Counted from the stretch's first letter, positions 27,437 to 39,397 are shown. The stretch: DNA of 64,000 nt from Spinacia oleracea (GCF_020520425.1 NC_079492.1:143100361-143164360); one strand, 5' to 3'. The notes: generated by a model not told the origin, from the sequence alone. Program-made: numbers and translations.

Positions 27437-28531
27437 CTAGTTAAAAGCACGTGCGCTGCACGTGTGGCTCGACGTATATTTATAATTTTACTACCATTTT
27501 TTAATGTTAGTCGTTTTTTTATTATTATTATTGAGTTATTCATTTTTATTAGTCCCTTTTGGAATCTTTCATTATTTATCTAGCATTTATTCCCTTTATA
27601 CCCTTATAAATATCCAAAGACACACTTGTTTACTCTGAAGTAAGCTTTTATCTTAAACCCCACAATTATTTCTCTATTCTAAACACATGGCCACATGAGT
27701 CATATATTAGGAAAAATTGATTCCAAAAATACAACCTTTAAGCGATCTGCTTAAAAAGGGTCGACCTTATGTTTATCTAAGAATAACACAACCTTTTGGA
27801 CCTATCTTCCTTCAAAAGGCTCCCTTCTAAAATAACTTGCTAAAATAGGAAATATTCTATAATATTTTTTTTTAATCCTCTTGTTAATTATATAAAGAAA
27901 AAATGTTTAATTTGTGAGGTTGATTTTCATATTACCTATTGTAGCAAATCATTTACGAGGGAACCCTTTAAAAGAAGACAGGTCTAAAAGGTTGTGTTAT
28001 TCTTAGTTAAACATAAAGTCGGACCTTTTTAAGAAGATCGCTTAAAGGTTGTATTTTTAGAATCAATTTTTCCTATATTCTATTGAAATTCATGTGATAA
28101 TTGTACTTTTGTTGGATTGTTTTGGATTCCAAAAGGACTAACATTCAAGAATGGAAGGAGTATTCATATTAATTAAGTACTCCATATAACATAAAAGACA
28201 TTATTTCTTAATTGTTTTCATCAAACAAAAATTTATCATTCTTATTTGCAAGTTTATAAGTGTATATCTCTATCTCTATAAAAAGCAGCGTGAAGATGTT
28301 TAGCTTTACAAAAAATAATAATTATATACTTCGTTTCTTATTAAATGTATAGACAACTTTACAGGGTTAATTGGTGGTCAGCGTGTGCAGTCCAATTGAG
28401 ACAAGTAATTTGGGACAAAGAGAGTACATTACACTTTCTACTGTACTCCTCGGCCACATGGATATATGCAACGACACTAAGTGTCTAGAAGCATTAAGGT
28501 CTAGCAAACCTATAATACAAAATATTATTAA

Positions 28532-28564
<33 letters not shown>

Positions 28565-28651
28565 TTGTAGTTAATATGCTAAGAAAGGGCAAATTTGGAA
28601 AGAAAAATTACGACAAAGCAACCCTCTTTGGGCTTTTTAATATAGAATAGA
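27437..28651 (-). mobile_element. Non-autonomous Helitron (1215 bp)
   Basis: Read on the minus strand, it begins TCTATTCTATATTAAAAAGC and ends with a hairpin CACGTGC-AGC-GCACGTG, followed by TTTTAA and CTAG. A 5' TC, a short GC-rich hairpin about 10 nt from the end and a terminal CTAG are the diagnostic Helitron ends. Insertion is between A (minus-strand left) and T (right), with no duplication, as expected. There is no Rep/helicase, so it depended on other elements. It carries a later insertion (27708-28075) and an A-rich run near 28530. Confidence 0.85.
27708..28075. mobile_element. Long-inverted-repeat element nested in the Helitron
   Basis: The left ~120 bp (TAGGAAAAATTGATTCCAAA ... AACACAACCTTTTGGACCT) is repeated in inverted orientation at the right (about 27955-28075), with roughly 90% identity by eye. 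The middle is a short AT-rich spacer. Flanks share only TAT/TATAT, so the duplication length and superfamily (Mutator-like or other foldback) are not settled. A transcript would form a long stem, a possible small-RNA source. Confidence 0.8.
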
Positions 28652-29231
28652 TTCTTAAGATGGAGTCCCATAATTTACTCATTTTGTTGAAAAACATATA
28701 CCCATGGTCTAAAATTGACCAACATTAACTGGAGTATTATTTAATGGGATTAATTACTGGATTACCCATCAAGTGAACAGTCGTGATATATATTTCAATC
28801 ACAAATCCTATCAATTTTAAACAACCCAAAATTTCAAAATATAATGTTCTGATAATGGAATTAGAACTTTATTGGGGCCGATTCGATCTTCTCTGCTTTA
28901 TGTGCAAATTATAGCATGCACAATAAAGGAGTTGACTAGCATGAGTAGCATTGGGGTGATTTGAAGACCCCTCCGTTGCTTAGGTCAGTTAATGTTGGTT
29001 GTTCTATAACATATGTTTATTATAATGAAAATTGGATCACGTACCTTTGGCAATAAATAAGAATCACGTGACTTATCGTCTTAATTAGAGCGACTGACAA
29101 TATACTGATTAGGCCAGATTAACTGAGGATGCTTAATTTTAAATAGCCTTTTAAGATAGATTCCAGGAAGGGTGTTCTACCAATATGCCGATAGTGCATC
29201 CGTTACAAATGCTACTCCTTATAAAACACTA
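28652..29231. other. Intergenic with one copy of a diverged repeat
   Basis: No gene. The stretch 28914-29070 resembles 30387-30530 in the same orientation (GCACAAT-A--AGTT-ACTAGC, then a GATGCTTA/GTTGCTTAGGTCAG block, then CACGTACCTTTGGCAATAAATAAG). It may be part of an old LTR. Confidence 0.5.
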
Positions 29232-29240
29232 AAAACATTA

Positions 29241-29832
29241 GGCAAATTTGTCAAAAAACTACCTTCTAAAATTGAGCTTTTGTCAAAAACTACCTTATAA
29301 AAAAAAACATTGTAATTAACTACGAGTATCTTATAAAAGTTTTTGTGTTACCTTTTTCCGAACTATGATTGATCTCAAACTTCCGGGATTGATTTTGCCA
29401 TGTGCATCTTACGTGTCATTTATTTTCCCCTTTTCCCGTTAGATACCACGTGCAATTAGACCTGATCAAACGCCGGGTCGGGCCGGGCCTGGGCATAAAA
29501 ACCAGCCAGGTATGTCGAGCCGGGCCAAGATTCGGGCCAAAAAATTGTGCCCAAATCCGCTATTTGGGTATAAAATACCGGGCTTTTCGGGCCATTCTCG
29601 GACCAGGTCGGGCCGGGTCTGAAAACTGGGCCGGAAAATTCTGCCCAAACCCGCAAAAATTCGGAGCCGAGCTCGTCTTGATCAGGTCTACGTGCAATAC
29701 ATCTAATAAAGTCAATCCCAGAATCTAGAATCAACAAAATTCTACAATAGGTAGTATTTTACAACATTTTTTTTATAAGGTAATTTTTTCACAAAAACTC
29801 AATTTCATAAGGTAGTTTTTGACAAATTTACT
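29241..29832. mobile_element. Mutator-like MITE with a nested hAT-type element
   Basis: Ends are GGCAAATTTGTCAAAAAACT on the left and, inverted, TTTTTGACAAATTTACT on the right; similarity runs about 70 bp inward (ACTACCTTCTAAAATTGAG against CTCAATTTCATAAGGTAGT). A perfect 9-bp duplication AAAACATTA flanks it (29232-29240 and 29833-29841), typical of Mutator-like elements. No transposase is encoded. The 234-bp hAT-type element at 29457-29690 interrupts it, so this one is older. Its own length without the guest is about 350 bp. Confidence 0.9.
29457..29690. mobile_element. hAT-type element rich in GGGCCGGGCC (234 bp), nested
   Basis: Perfect 13-bp terminal inverted repeats TAGACCTGATCAA / TTGATCAGGTCTA are flanked by an 8-bp duplication CGTGCAAT (29449-29456 and 29691-29698). 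The interior is GC-rich with repeats like GGGTCGGGCCGGGCC and GGGCCAAAA. Open frames on both strands here are products of composition. Nested within the Mutator-like MITE. Confidence 0.93.
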
Positions 29833-29841
29833 AAAACATTA

Positions 29842-31327
29842 ATCCAAACTACTATTCCGTACGTAATTTGTTAGCTTAGTTAGTTACAGTTTCATTGTGC
29901 CGTTAAGTATAAAGTCAAATTCCTCTATCTATGCCAATGTGACTCAACTGTTTAATTATACTCCGTAATTCCTTGTACACCAATAAAATATGCTCTTAGA
30001 GTTTCTAAATCCAGATGGATTGACCAAAGTGATATTGCCAAAAAAAAGTTTCTATAAGGTAAGAGAGTCAGGTTAGTCCACCGGGAAGCTGCAAACTTAA
30101 CTCATCCTTACGGAATAATAAGGGAAAGGGAGGCGTCAAAAGACGAAAATGAAACCGGCATAGAAATACAAGAACTTATCTTTGCTGTTAAGAAGTCCGC
30201 CGCTTAATTAACCTCTTGAAAATAATACGTCAATACTAAGTACTCCGTATTAAACATTTGTTTTTTCACTCGATGCTTCTGAACACTATGTTCTCCGTTT
30301 TTTTTTGAAGTTGTAAATGTAATTGTGAGGACTTGGAACAGTGTTAGGGTTGGATTTCCTTCGCGATAAGATGTTGACTGTATCCTGCACAATGAAATAG
30401 TTAACTAGCCTCGGGGATGATCCGAGAATTCCCCATCCGATGCTTAAATCAGATTATGCCGACTGCTCTGTAATAAATGCTTATCAGAATGACTGGGTGA
30501 GATTACGTACCTTTCACATTAAATAAGGGTCCATATATATAGACGGGCGACCCGTACGAATTGTATGGATCTTTACCCATCAGTCCTTGAACCATCTAAT
30601 TTGGATATGTCTCATTTCTGCCGGCAAGGTTATGCCGACTGTAGATAACTTGGCCGAAATACCGACTAAAACGTTGTTCCTCTGTATTTGGTTATCATTG
30701 TTTGATGAGTCACATTAGCTCTATTGACCTACAGGTAGCCGGTAGGACTTCCCGTACATTAATGTTTTTTTTTTTTGCCCAATTACCGTTGTAACTCTTG
30801 TGACTACGGGAAGTATAAAGGTAGTTAACTAGAAGCACAATTGTACGTCCAACCGCACAGGTCATATTTATTGATAATTTGTCATTATGTCCAAATTTTA
30901 AGCCTTCAAAATTTCAGCTTTGACCTTTTTTAATATTTGCATTGCACGTATGTCCCCTTAATTAACTCAAGCTAACCACGGTTGTCTCTGTAAACTACTA
31001 ATTAATCTTTACGCTCTTTTTCATATAATTGAAAATTATTAAGAAACAACTTTGTGGACAAAGCTTAGAATTGAAACCCCCTTAATTGATTAATCTTAAG
31101 GTGTATTTGTTGCCACGTTCATGCATCTCTAACCTCTTCTTCTTCTAATGACCGCCTTATTTTTAAAATCGAAAAGTGATTACTTTCTCTAAGAAATTAA
31201 TCCTAAATTAGTTTTCACATTATTCAATTTCTCACTAAACAATTAGACTATTACATTGTTAAATAGGAGTAGAAAGAAAAATAAAAACATTTCTTATTTA
31301 AACCTATTTTATTGTTTTCATAAACCT
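29842..31327. other. Intergenic, no gene
   Basis: AT-rich sequence. It contains two TACTCCGTA copies (29959, 30241) and, at 30387-30530, the second copy of the diverged repeat seen at 28914-29070, followed by a TATA-like CCATATATATAGAC. No coding exons seen. Confidence 0.5.
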
Positions 31328-31339
31328 ATACCCCGTACT

Positions 31340-31472
31340 AATGGCGTTTTAGTCTAGTAGTTAAGACTGAAAGTCTTGTGTACAATAAATCTCACGTCTG
31401 AATTACCCCACCCCCATTTATAATTTATAGTGTCCTTTTAACTCATTCACAAAAAAAAAAAAAAAAAAACTC
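31340..31472 (+). mobile_element. tRNA-derived SINE (133 bp), 12-bp TSD
   Basis: The 5' head AATGGCGTTTTAGTCTAGTA followed by GTTAAG resembles a pol III A box (TAGTCTAGTAGTTAAG). A weak B-box position follows (ATCTCACGTCTGAATTAC), and the element ends in a run of 19 A residues. A perfect 12-bp duplication ATACCCCGTACT lies on both sides (31328-31339 and 31473-31484). It is related to the SINE at 33528 (shared TTGTGTACAATAAATCTCA / TTGTGTACGATAGATCTCA). Confidence 0.9.
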
Positions 31473-31484
31473 ATACCCCGTACT

Positions 31485-33519
31485 TCTTTACTCAATATTG
31501 TCTTTCATGAAAATACGATTTTTTTTAAAAATTTTGAATTACATCTACATGGTATATATATTTAATTTACAGCATTAAATAACAATCGGTTCTTTCCCGA
31601 GCACGATGATCATGATGATCTCAACTTGTACAGGATCTAATTAGTGGTTTTTTGTTTAATTTTATACTTATTAGTTATTACATCACAGTCGAAGAACTTA
31701 CTTTAATTTAGAACCCTATTTTTTGTTCCTAAATATTGACAATGATAGAACCAAACCCTAATCCTTGAGTTTACTTACTAGCATCAAACTAAAATTAAAG
31801 AATTGAAAAACTTGTAATACTCTATTTTAAGTATCCACTTAAATTAAACTTGCACTCCTTTTATGGGTCTAAAATCTAATGTTTCCTCTAATCTTAAATA
31901 ATTATCGCTTTAATCAACTTCCTCTGTTACTAGATAATTACCTTGATGAAACTAAATAAACCTTCAAATTGTTCATACTTGTATGTACTTTAGTACTTCC
32001 ATTCATGAATGTGAATCTTAAAAACTGATAATACCCAATGTGGTGGCAAACACATGGTACACTTGCACCAAAATTGTACTCTTAGTTTCATCATAATTAT
32101 TGGTGTACTGCATTTCAATCATGCACATATTGAAATTCTCTTCCTTTTTAAATTTTGGGGTTTTATTGGGAATGAACAAACATCATACTCTAACTCTCAC
32201 AATATAAATAATGGAGACATTATGCATGTTCACTTGAATTTTACTTATTGAAGTTTATTTTTCTTGAATGTAAACTAGCGGCTAGCCCTAATTTTTCACA
32301 AACTGCATTAACGTATGTTCTAAACATACTTTTCCTGATATTGGCGAAAAAATAGGGTGAGAAGAATAAAATTAAGTCATCATACAAGTATTTGCTAACA
32401 TAATTTGAGACATTAGCACATTACTGTGTTATCCAAGTGGATTCGGATCATTTCATATGTTCAAGCCCTCTCAATTTGATTAATTTTAAGAGGAGATATA
32501 GTGGCTAGATTTGGGAGCCAGTATAATTTAATTATAAACTTGGTGGCTATCAAATTAGAGATGTTGTGATTATAGTAGTCTTAATTACATGCTTGAAGAA
32601 TCTGTGAGAGGCCATAATTTTCAACTCTTGCAAGATTCCATGCATTTTGATTATCCAAGTTGGTGCGTGTGTAAACCATAATTAACTATAAGTTTATGAG
32701 CTATGCAATGACCTAATATCTAATGGACATACTTCGTATATATTAATATAATTGAAAGTGTTAAAAACATTTTCAGATTGAATGTGAATATCCTAGCTAG
32801 TGCCTATTTCAGATATTAGGTATTCGATCTAAAATTGTTAAGAGTATAATTTACATGTGAGCATTAGATCGATTAGGTATCTTATATTGAAGAAATATAG
32901 AGAGATTGACTAACATATAAGATTGACGTGCTACTCCATCTAATACCAATTGGTTTACCAAAATTGCATTTCCGGTCGGATATCTGATATGTGCTCAACT
33001 CTACTTTTTTTCCCCCAGATTTACTATTTCTTAAACGATTCCGGCAAAAGTGCTACTCCTGAAACACGCCCCTATTTATCAAAATTCACAATCTACCGTA
33101 AACGTCACGAATCATTATTTCTTTTATTCCGAATCATCAATAAATAGTCAACTGAATTGGCAATTTTGTTGTTCATGACTAATCGCTAATTAAATTGGTT
33201 CATTGGTTTGCAGTGTGATCTCAAGTTTCAACACCAGAAACACAACCGTTAAGGTATGTCATATTACATATTTTCCTTTTGCAAAAAAAGTTTATACTAA
33301 TAACAATATAATAAGATCCATGTAGTAACTCAGAACCATTAACCAAACCCTTGCTTAATTTACAAAACATTGAGAACTTGAGAAGTCAAACGTAGAATAA
33401 TGTTCTCTTAGTTATCTCATCATTAGTACCAAAAATCATTGTTTTTTTTTTATTGTAATCTTCTACTCCGAATATAGAAAGTAGTAAGGGAACTAACACA
33501 TACTCCGTATCATCTACTC
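31485..33519. other. Intergenic AT-rich DNA, no gene
   Basis: About 2 kb with no coding exon, RNA gene or delimited element that I can support. It is strongly AT-rich; small open frames (for instance 32054-32251 and 32950-33147) show no domain or splice context. Confidence 0.5.
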
Positions 33520-33527
33520 ATCTAGTT

Positions 33528-34683
33528 ACCGATGAGGTTTTGGCCTAGTATAGTAGTGTTCAAGGCTGAGGATTTGTGTACGATAGATCTCAGGCAGGGG
33601 TGTCAATTCTCAATCCGACCCAGTAAAATCGATGGATTTGTCCGACCTTTTAGAATCCGAATCGTTTAGAACCCGCGAGCTAAGATCCAAAATCCGATTC
33701 GGTCCAATTATATTTAACCCGAATCCGACCCAACCCGTTAATATTAATCCGATTAAGATCCGAATCCTATATAACATACCGATCCGTGACAAATCGAATC
33801 CGTTTAATCCGAACCGAAGCGATCCGAAACCTGTTTATGATCCGATCCGTTTGAACCCAAATCCGTTCCAACCCGAGAAAAATCCGTATAAACCAATCCG
33901 TTTGTAATCCGTGACCCGTTTCAACCCATGACCCGTTTCATCCGAACCGTTTCAACCCATGACCCGTTTAATCCAAACCAATTTCAATCAGAATCCATTT
34001 ATCCCAAACCGTTCACGACCCATAAGAGAACATTAATTATATTGCACTATCAATTAGGCGGATGTAGTATTAAACTAAGTTATGTACTACGTAGTATATA
34101 CTCAATAACTTATATTACTGATCTTAAATTCTTATTACTTTTAAAAGTTAGTTATCGCTTTCGTCCCCTAATTAAGTCATCGACATTATAATTATATAAT
34201 TCGGAACCAAATGGACCCGACTCGGATTCCAACCCGCTACCGAATAACCCGATCCGATAATAATCCGAACCGATATGAAATTGAATCTTATGTTACCCAA
34301 CTAATTCCGTTTCAATCCGGCCCGTGTTAGTCCGTTACCCGATTAATCCGATCCGATATGAATTCGAACTCGTTATAGTCCGTCTAAACCCGTTAACAAT
34401 CCTTGATGTTCCAATCCGATCCGATCTGATCCGACCCAACTACAATCCGACCCGTTTACAACCCGATCCGATATGAACCTGTGCATAAAAAATCCGACCC
34501 GACCCGATCCGTTAAGTTTTCAATCCGATCGACCCGTTAACCAAATTAATCTGTTCCAATCCGATCCATTTCAACCCGAATCCGATGAGACCCAAACCAG
34601 ATCCGTTGATCCGATTTGACACCCCTAATCTCAGGTTCTAATCCCCATTATTCCCCTTGTGGCTTATTTGCTCCCAAAAAAAA
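33528..34683 (+). mobile_element. tRNA-derived SINE split by a hAT-type element
   Basis: The 5' part (33528-33594) reads GATGAGGTTTTGGCCTAGTA ... TTGTGTACGATAGATCTCAG, and the 3' part (34628-34683) continues ATCTCAGGTTCTAATCCCC to an A-run. With the insert removed, the A box (TGGCCTAGTATAGTAG) and B box (GGTTCTAATCC) fall in register as in a tRNA-derived SINE. Flanks carry ATCTAGTT on both sides (33520-33527 and 34684-34691). Same family as the SINE at 31340. Confidence 0.83.
33595..34627. mobile_element. hAT-type element filled with AATCCGA/CCGATCC motifs (1033 bp)
   Basis: Terminal inverted repeats are CAGGGGTGTCAA and TTGACACCCCTA (11 of 12 bp), with a perfect 8-bp duplication ATCTCAGG (33587-33594 and 34628-34635). 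CAGGGGTG-type ends and the 8-bp duplication are standard for hAT elements. The interior is hundreds of bases of degenerate AATCCGA, CCGATCCG and ACCCGTTT motifs, interrupted by a 180-bp AT-rich block (about 34020-34200). No transposase. Inserted inside a SINE, so younger than it. Confidence 0.93.
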
Positions 34684-34691
34684 ATCTAGTT

Positions 34692-37084
34692 GGCTTTGAA
34701 ATTGCATCAAAAATTTAGTTGGCTTCGAGAGTATAGGTCTATTGCTTTACTCTCACATCCAATAGGGAAAACAAAGGAGGACGTGCTAATGCAGCTGGGT
34801 AATGGTCCATGCCTCTACGGGAATCAATTTTGGCACTTCAAAACTTGACTTTGGGACTTTCGAGTACATAAACTATATGCTACTCAAAAGAGGAGCGTCA
34901 AAATCAATTTCCGCCTCCACAGTGTATCCTTATAAACAAATTGCTATTACAAAATATAGTTAAATACTCTATACAAGTAAAGTGACATTTTATAGAGAGA
35001 TACCATACCACACACGGTAACATAGGTAACATGGGTCATATTTAATGTGATTGAATGATGAAAGATGCCAACAAAAACTAACTTTACAAGTTCATACTTA
35101 GCATTTAAGTACAATTTAGTAATGGTTTTGACTAAAAAACCTGTCAGTGAGTCAGTCAGTCAGCATACCTTGCATTCTAAGAATCACAGAAACCCACATA
35201 CTGGTTAGCACATGTTAATGAGTTGTAGGCCTAACTTGGATTTTATTCTAATAGGTATATATGTATCAAGCTACTATATATATATGTCTAACATATAGTA
35301 CCCCAGTCTTAAGCAAGATGCACGAGAACAACAATGATAACGCGTCTTTTAAAACCAAAAAAACAAAAAACAAAAACATATAAGAATCGACAAGATAACC
35401 AACACTGCTAATCCACTCAGCTGCTCGATCAAATTCAAATTCAAAAGCTATGACAGCAGCAAATGCCTAATATCTCAAACAAAGGTATCAATCTAGTTTT
35501 CCTTAGCAGCGAAATCTGAGGAATATCAGAATTCAGAAAGGCCTTTGCCTTACAAATAAATTTTCAAGAGATTGATGAAGATGAGACCTTTGCACCTCAT
35601 TATCAACCATTACAATGAAATATATTGTATCCCTCGATGCCTTATGCTCTTACCTATCACCTAAGAGATGAAACATAAGGAATTACGTTGTAAACAAGAT
35701 GACGATAAAATGTAATGATGATTAAGAAGGGCTAAACCATGGTCAGGGAGTAAATTACCATCCTTTTGTTTTTCCATAAATGTCCCCCTATTTGGTTAGG
35801 TTACACCTATTTTGACCTCATATTATCTCATAAACATTTTTAAATCCCCCTCCAGATGTATTACAGTTCACCTTATGTATGATATACTAACAGTAATGAA
35901 AGCATAAAGCATTTAGTCCAAGTGTCCAACCTTATATGCAGGCTCTTCCTTGTATCGTTGTTGATGTGATCGACATAATACCAAACTGCATAAATTAAAT
36001 CTCATTATCTATTACGATTCTTATCTAGAACGGGGTAAATCAAATTTTTCAAGCAGTAGGTAATGAAGATGCATGCTCCTGGTGACAAATTAAACTAAAC
36101 CCGGCTACCAATATAGCCTAACTACTATATGAAAATGTAGACTATGAGCAACTAGGTTTAAAATAAAACAAGAACTAAAACAACAGGATCTAATGGTAGT
36201 TGCTTCCATATCTTAAAGATGCATATCAGATCATAACATTGACATTCTACAAACATATTTGCAGACTTTAAAAAAATCCAAGATAAGATCTCATTCTTAT
36301 GGAAACTATCATAGATAATTCGGGCAGTTAGCAATGAGGATGGGAATAAATCATATCAAATACAGAAACAAGTTCAGGAATTAATATAACAGATAATCTT
36401 TGGCAAGATCCAGTTGCATAACATATCTCTTTTTACACTTTTAACATTGTCAACCCGAAGAAAAAGTCCTCGACTTGTGATTCGGCTAAAACTCGTAAAG
36501 AAAGGTCATAATTCAGCCTCGTGCTTCTTATCATGTTTTATGCCGTCATAAATGTTATGCACACACATATACAATCATAAGGACATTAGCACGTAGCGCG
36601 AGTAGATTCAAAAGAGAGGAAGAGGAAGCATCCAGTAGGCTTCATCATCATGCTAGGCTTTAAAGAGAGTATTATAAGAAGCCGTTGACAGCGGAATGAA
36701 GAGTGGAAGCAATATCCTTTTTAAAACCCAAGTTATTCTTCTCTTCTTTATTTTAAACAATCTCCAACTACTTCTTACAAGTAACAACTGTTACTAACAT
36801 ACAGCTTTTCAGCAAATTCCGCAATACCATAGAAAAATGATTACTACTAATTATCTTACTATTATTTTCCTCCAACTAGTTTGCAAGTCATCCTCTCTCT
36901 ACAAACTATTTAAGTAACTTCAGTTAGTAATGTTAAGATGCATGTATACCACTTTCTGCTCCTATTTGTCTTCCAATAACGCCTTCAATTAACATCTGAT
37001 TAACTTTGTCATCCCAAATTGTATCTCATATAATCCCCAATTCCACATTAACTATCCAATCATCATCCTTTAATCAACAATCAA
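34692..37084. other. Intergenic region upstream of the CYP87 gene
   Basis: No coding exon is seen in these 2.4 kb. The last few hundred bases should contain the P450 promoter; I cannot pick a confident TATA box. There is a short TCAG repeat (GTCAGTGAGTCAGTCAGTCA at about 35143) and a TATATATATG stretch near 35275. Confidence 0.5.
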
Positions 37085-39397
37085 ATGTTTCCGCTTGTTG
37101 TTAGCCTCATAGCGGTAGTCATCATATGCATCACACATTGGCTATACAGATGGTGGAACCCAAAATGCAATGGGGAACTTCCACCAGGTTCAATGGGTTG
37201 GCCACTCCTCGGTGAAACTCTTCAATTCTTTGCCCCAAATACTACATTCGACATTTCTCCCTTTGTCAAACAGCGGATGAAAAGGTAAACCATTATTCTT
37301 ATTTAAATTTATCAACCATACATGCTACACCCATCTATATTATAATCTTAACATCCATGTCAAAACATGTTGTAATCAAAATAAGGGACGGTGGGAGTAA
37401 CAACCTTCAAAGTGTAACCATGTCAGTTTTTCAGTTCTATGAATCTCTAATTCAACAATGCACATACTTTGGATATTTTCAGATTTGGGCCAGTATTTAA
37501 AACCAGTCTAGTGGGAAGACCAATTATAGTCTCAGCTGATCCAGAGCTTAATTATATAATCTTTCAACAAGAAGGAAAAACATTTCAAAGCTGGTATCCA
37601 GACACATTTACAGAAATTTTTGGGAAGGAAAATGTTGGGTCCTTACACGGATTCATGTACAAGTACCTTAAAACCATGGTGTTGAGTCTTTTTGGTACAG
37701 AAAGCCTAAAGAAGATGCTACCTGAAGTTGAAGATACAGTGCTTAAACGGCTGAATCAGTGGTCTAAACAGGATACAGTGGAGATAAAAGATGCAACAGC
37801 TAGTGTAAGCAGTCTGAATTTCAGCTATCAATGTTCAAGATATGATCCAATGCAAGTATCCAAGTCCAAACTACTTACGTGTTAGTTTTCATAACAATTT
37901 CTGTGCAGATGATTTTCAATCTGACAGCCAAAAAGCTAATTAGTCATGATGCTGAAACCTCTTCAGAAAATCTAAGGGAGAATTTTGTTGCTTTCATTAA
38001 GGGATTAATCTCCTTCCCTTTGGACATTCCTGGTACAGCATACCACGAATGTTTACAGGTAAATTATAAATGATCCCTTATCCAAACATGTCTTAGTTTT
38101 TTCATACATGAATGTATAGTGACAAAATGCAAAATTTGTGGCCACAGGGAAGAAAGAAGGCAATGAAGATGCTGAAAAATATGCTACAAGAGAGAAGAAT
38201 GATGCCCAGAAAACAGAACACCGACTTTTATGATTATGTCTTAGTGGAACTGGCAAAGGAGGAAACACTACTAACAGAGGGAATTGCTTTGGACTTGATG
38301 TTTGTGCTTCTCTTTGCTAGCTTTGAGACAACCTCCTTGGCTTTAACCGTAGCCTTAAAATATCTCTCAGATTATCCTCTGGTGCTACAAAAACTAACGG
38401 TAAATAACCTTGAGGCAAAAAAAATGTCTAAATTATCCATATTCACTATTGCATGTTCTATTTGATCGAAATCATACTGACACCGTACCAAATTGACAGG
38501 AAGAGCATGAGGCGATTTTAAAGAAGCGTGAAAATCCTGATTCTCACCTTACATGGAGTGAATACAAATCAATGACATTCACTTTTCAGGTTCGTTAAGA
38601 ATGCCTCCACACAAAACAAATTCATTGATGATCCTTCTTAAAATAGTGTTGATTAACTAACCAGTTTGAATTGCAGTTTATCAATGAAACAGTTAGGCTG
38701 GCAAATATAGTTCCAGGAATATTTAGAAAAGCATTGAAAGATGTCAGCTACAAGGGTATGCATCTGCCATCATTACAAAACTTATGGACTTAAAGTGTTT
38801 TATGTCAATGTTATGTTTATACTCAAATGCATACCTTAACATAGAATTTTGATTGATGTAGGTTACACCATTCCAGCTGGTTGGGGTGTCATGGTCTGTC
38901 CTCCAGCTGTACACTTAAACCCTGCTAAATATGAAAATCCCCTTGACTTTAATCCATCGAGATGGGAGGTATGTATCAAACTTTCTTATTTCTGTCATTC
39001 ACGAGAGGAAAAAAGATGGGAGGAAAAAACTTTGGTTAGATTACTTTATTAAAATACAAAAAAATAAACATGAAATTTATTTGTGTATAGGGAGGAGAAA
39101 TAAATGGTGCATCCAAACATTTCATGGCTTTCGGTGGAGGCATGAGATTTTGTGTTGGGACAGATTTTACCAAGGTGCAAATGGCTGTATTTCTACACTG
39201 CTTGGTTACAAAATACAGGTAGAAGCTCACTTTCAAAAATTAACATGCATATTAAATAAAAAGGGAAGATTTAACTTATTTTCTTCAACCTCAGGTGGAA
39301 TCCAGTAAAAGGAGGGAACATAGTTCGGACCCCTGGCTTACAGTTTCCAGATGGATTTCATGTTCAGTTGTCTGAGAAAAGGTCAACAGAAACATAA
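37085..39397 (+). CDS. CYP87A: Cytochrome P450, CYP87 family (CYP85 clan)
   Basis: Nine exons: 37085-37284, 37483-37804, 37909-38058, 38148-38399, 38500-38589, 38677-38755, 38862-38968, 39091-39218, 39295-39397; 1431 bp, 476 aa, all phases agree. A signal-anchor helix (aa 1-20) is followed by the proline hinge LPPGSMGWP (32-40), so it should sit on the ER facing the cytosol. I-helix oxygen motif ASFETT (281-286), K-helix ETVR (342-345), FNPSRWE region, and heme loop FGGGMRFCVG with axial Cys421. Length and architecture match CYP85-clan enzymes. Known relatives act on steroid/triterpenoid scaffolds: cucurbit CYP87D18 oxidises cucurbitadienol, and CYP87A members cleave sterol side chains in cardenolide plants. 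The substrate here cannot be read from sequence. It looks intact; the nearest supported genes are more than 5 kb away, and no terpene-synthase neighbour is visible. Confidence 0.94.

Noticed and set aside
29402..29737. Overlapping open frames on both strands (93-108 codons)
   Set aside because: They cover the nested hAT-type element; opposite-strand openness and low complexity point to composition, not coding.
33632..33907. 91-codon frame of Asn/Pro/Ile-rich repeats
   Set aside because: It translates the AATCCGA-type repeat field of the hAT element; not a gene.
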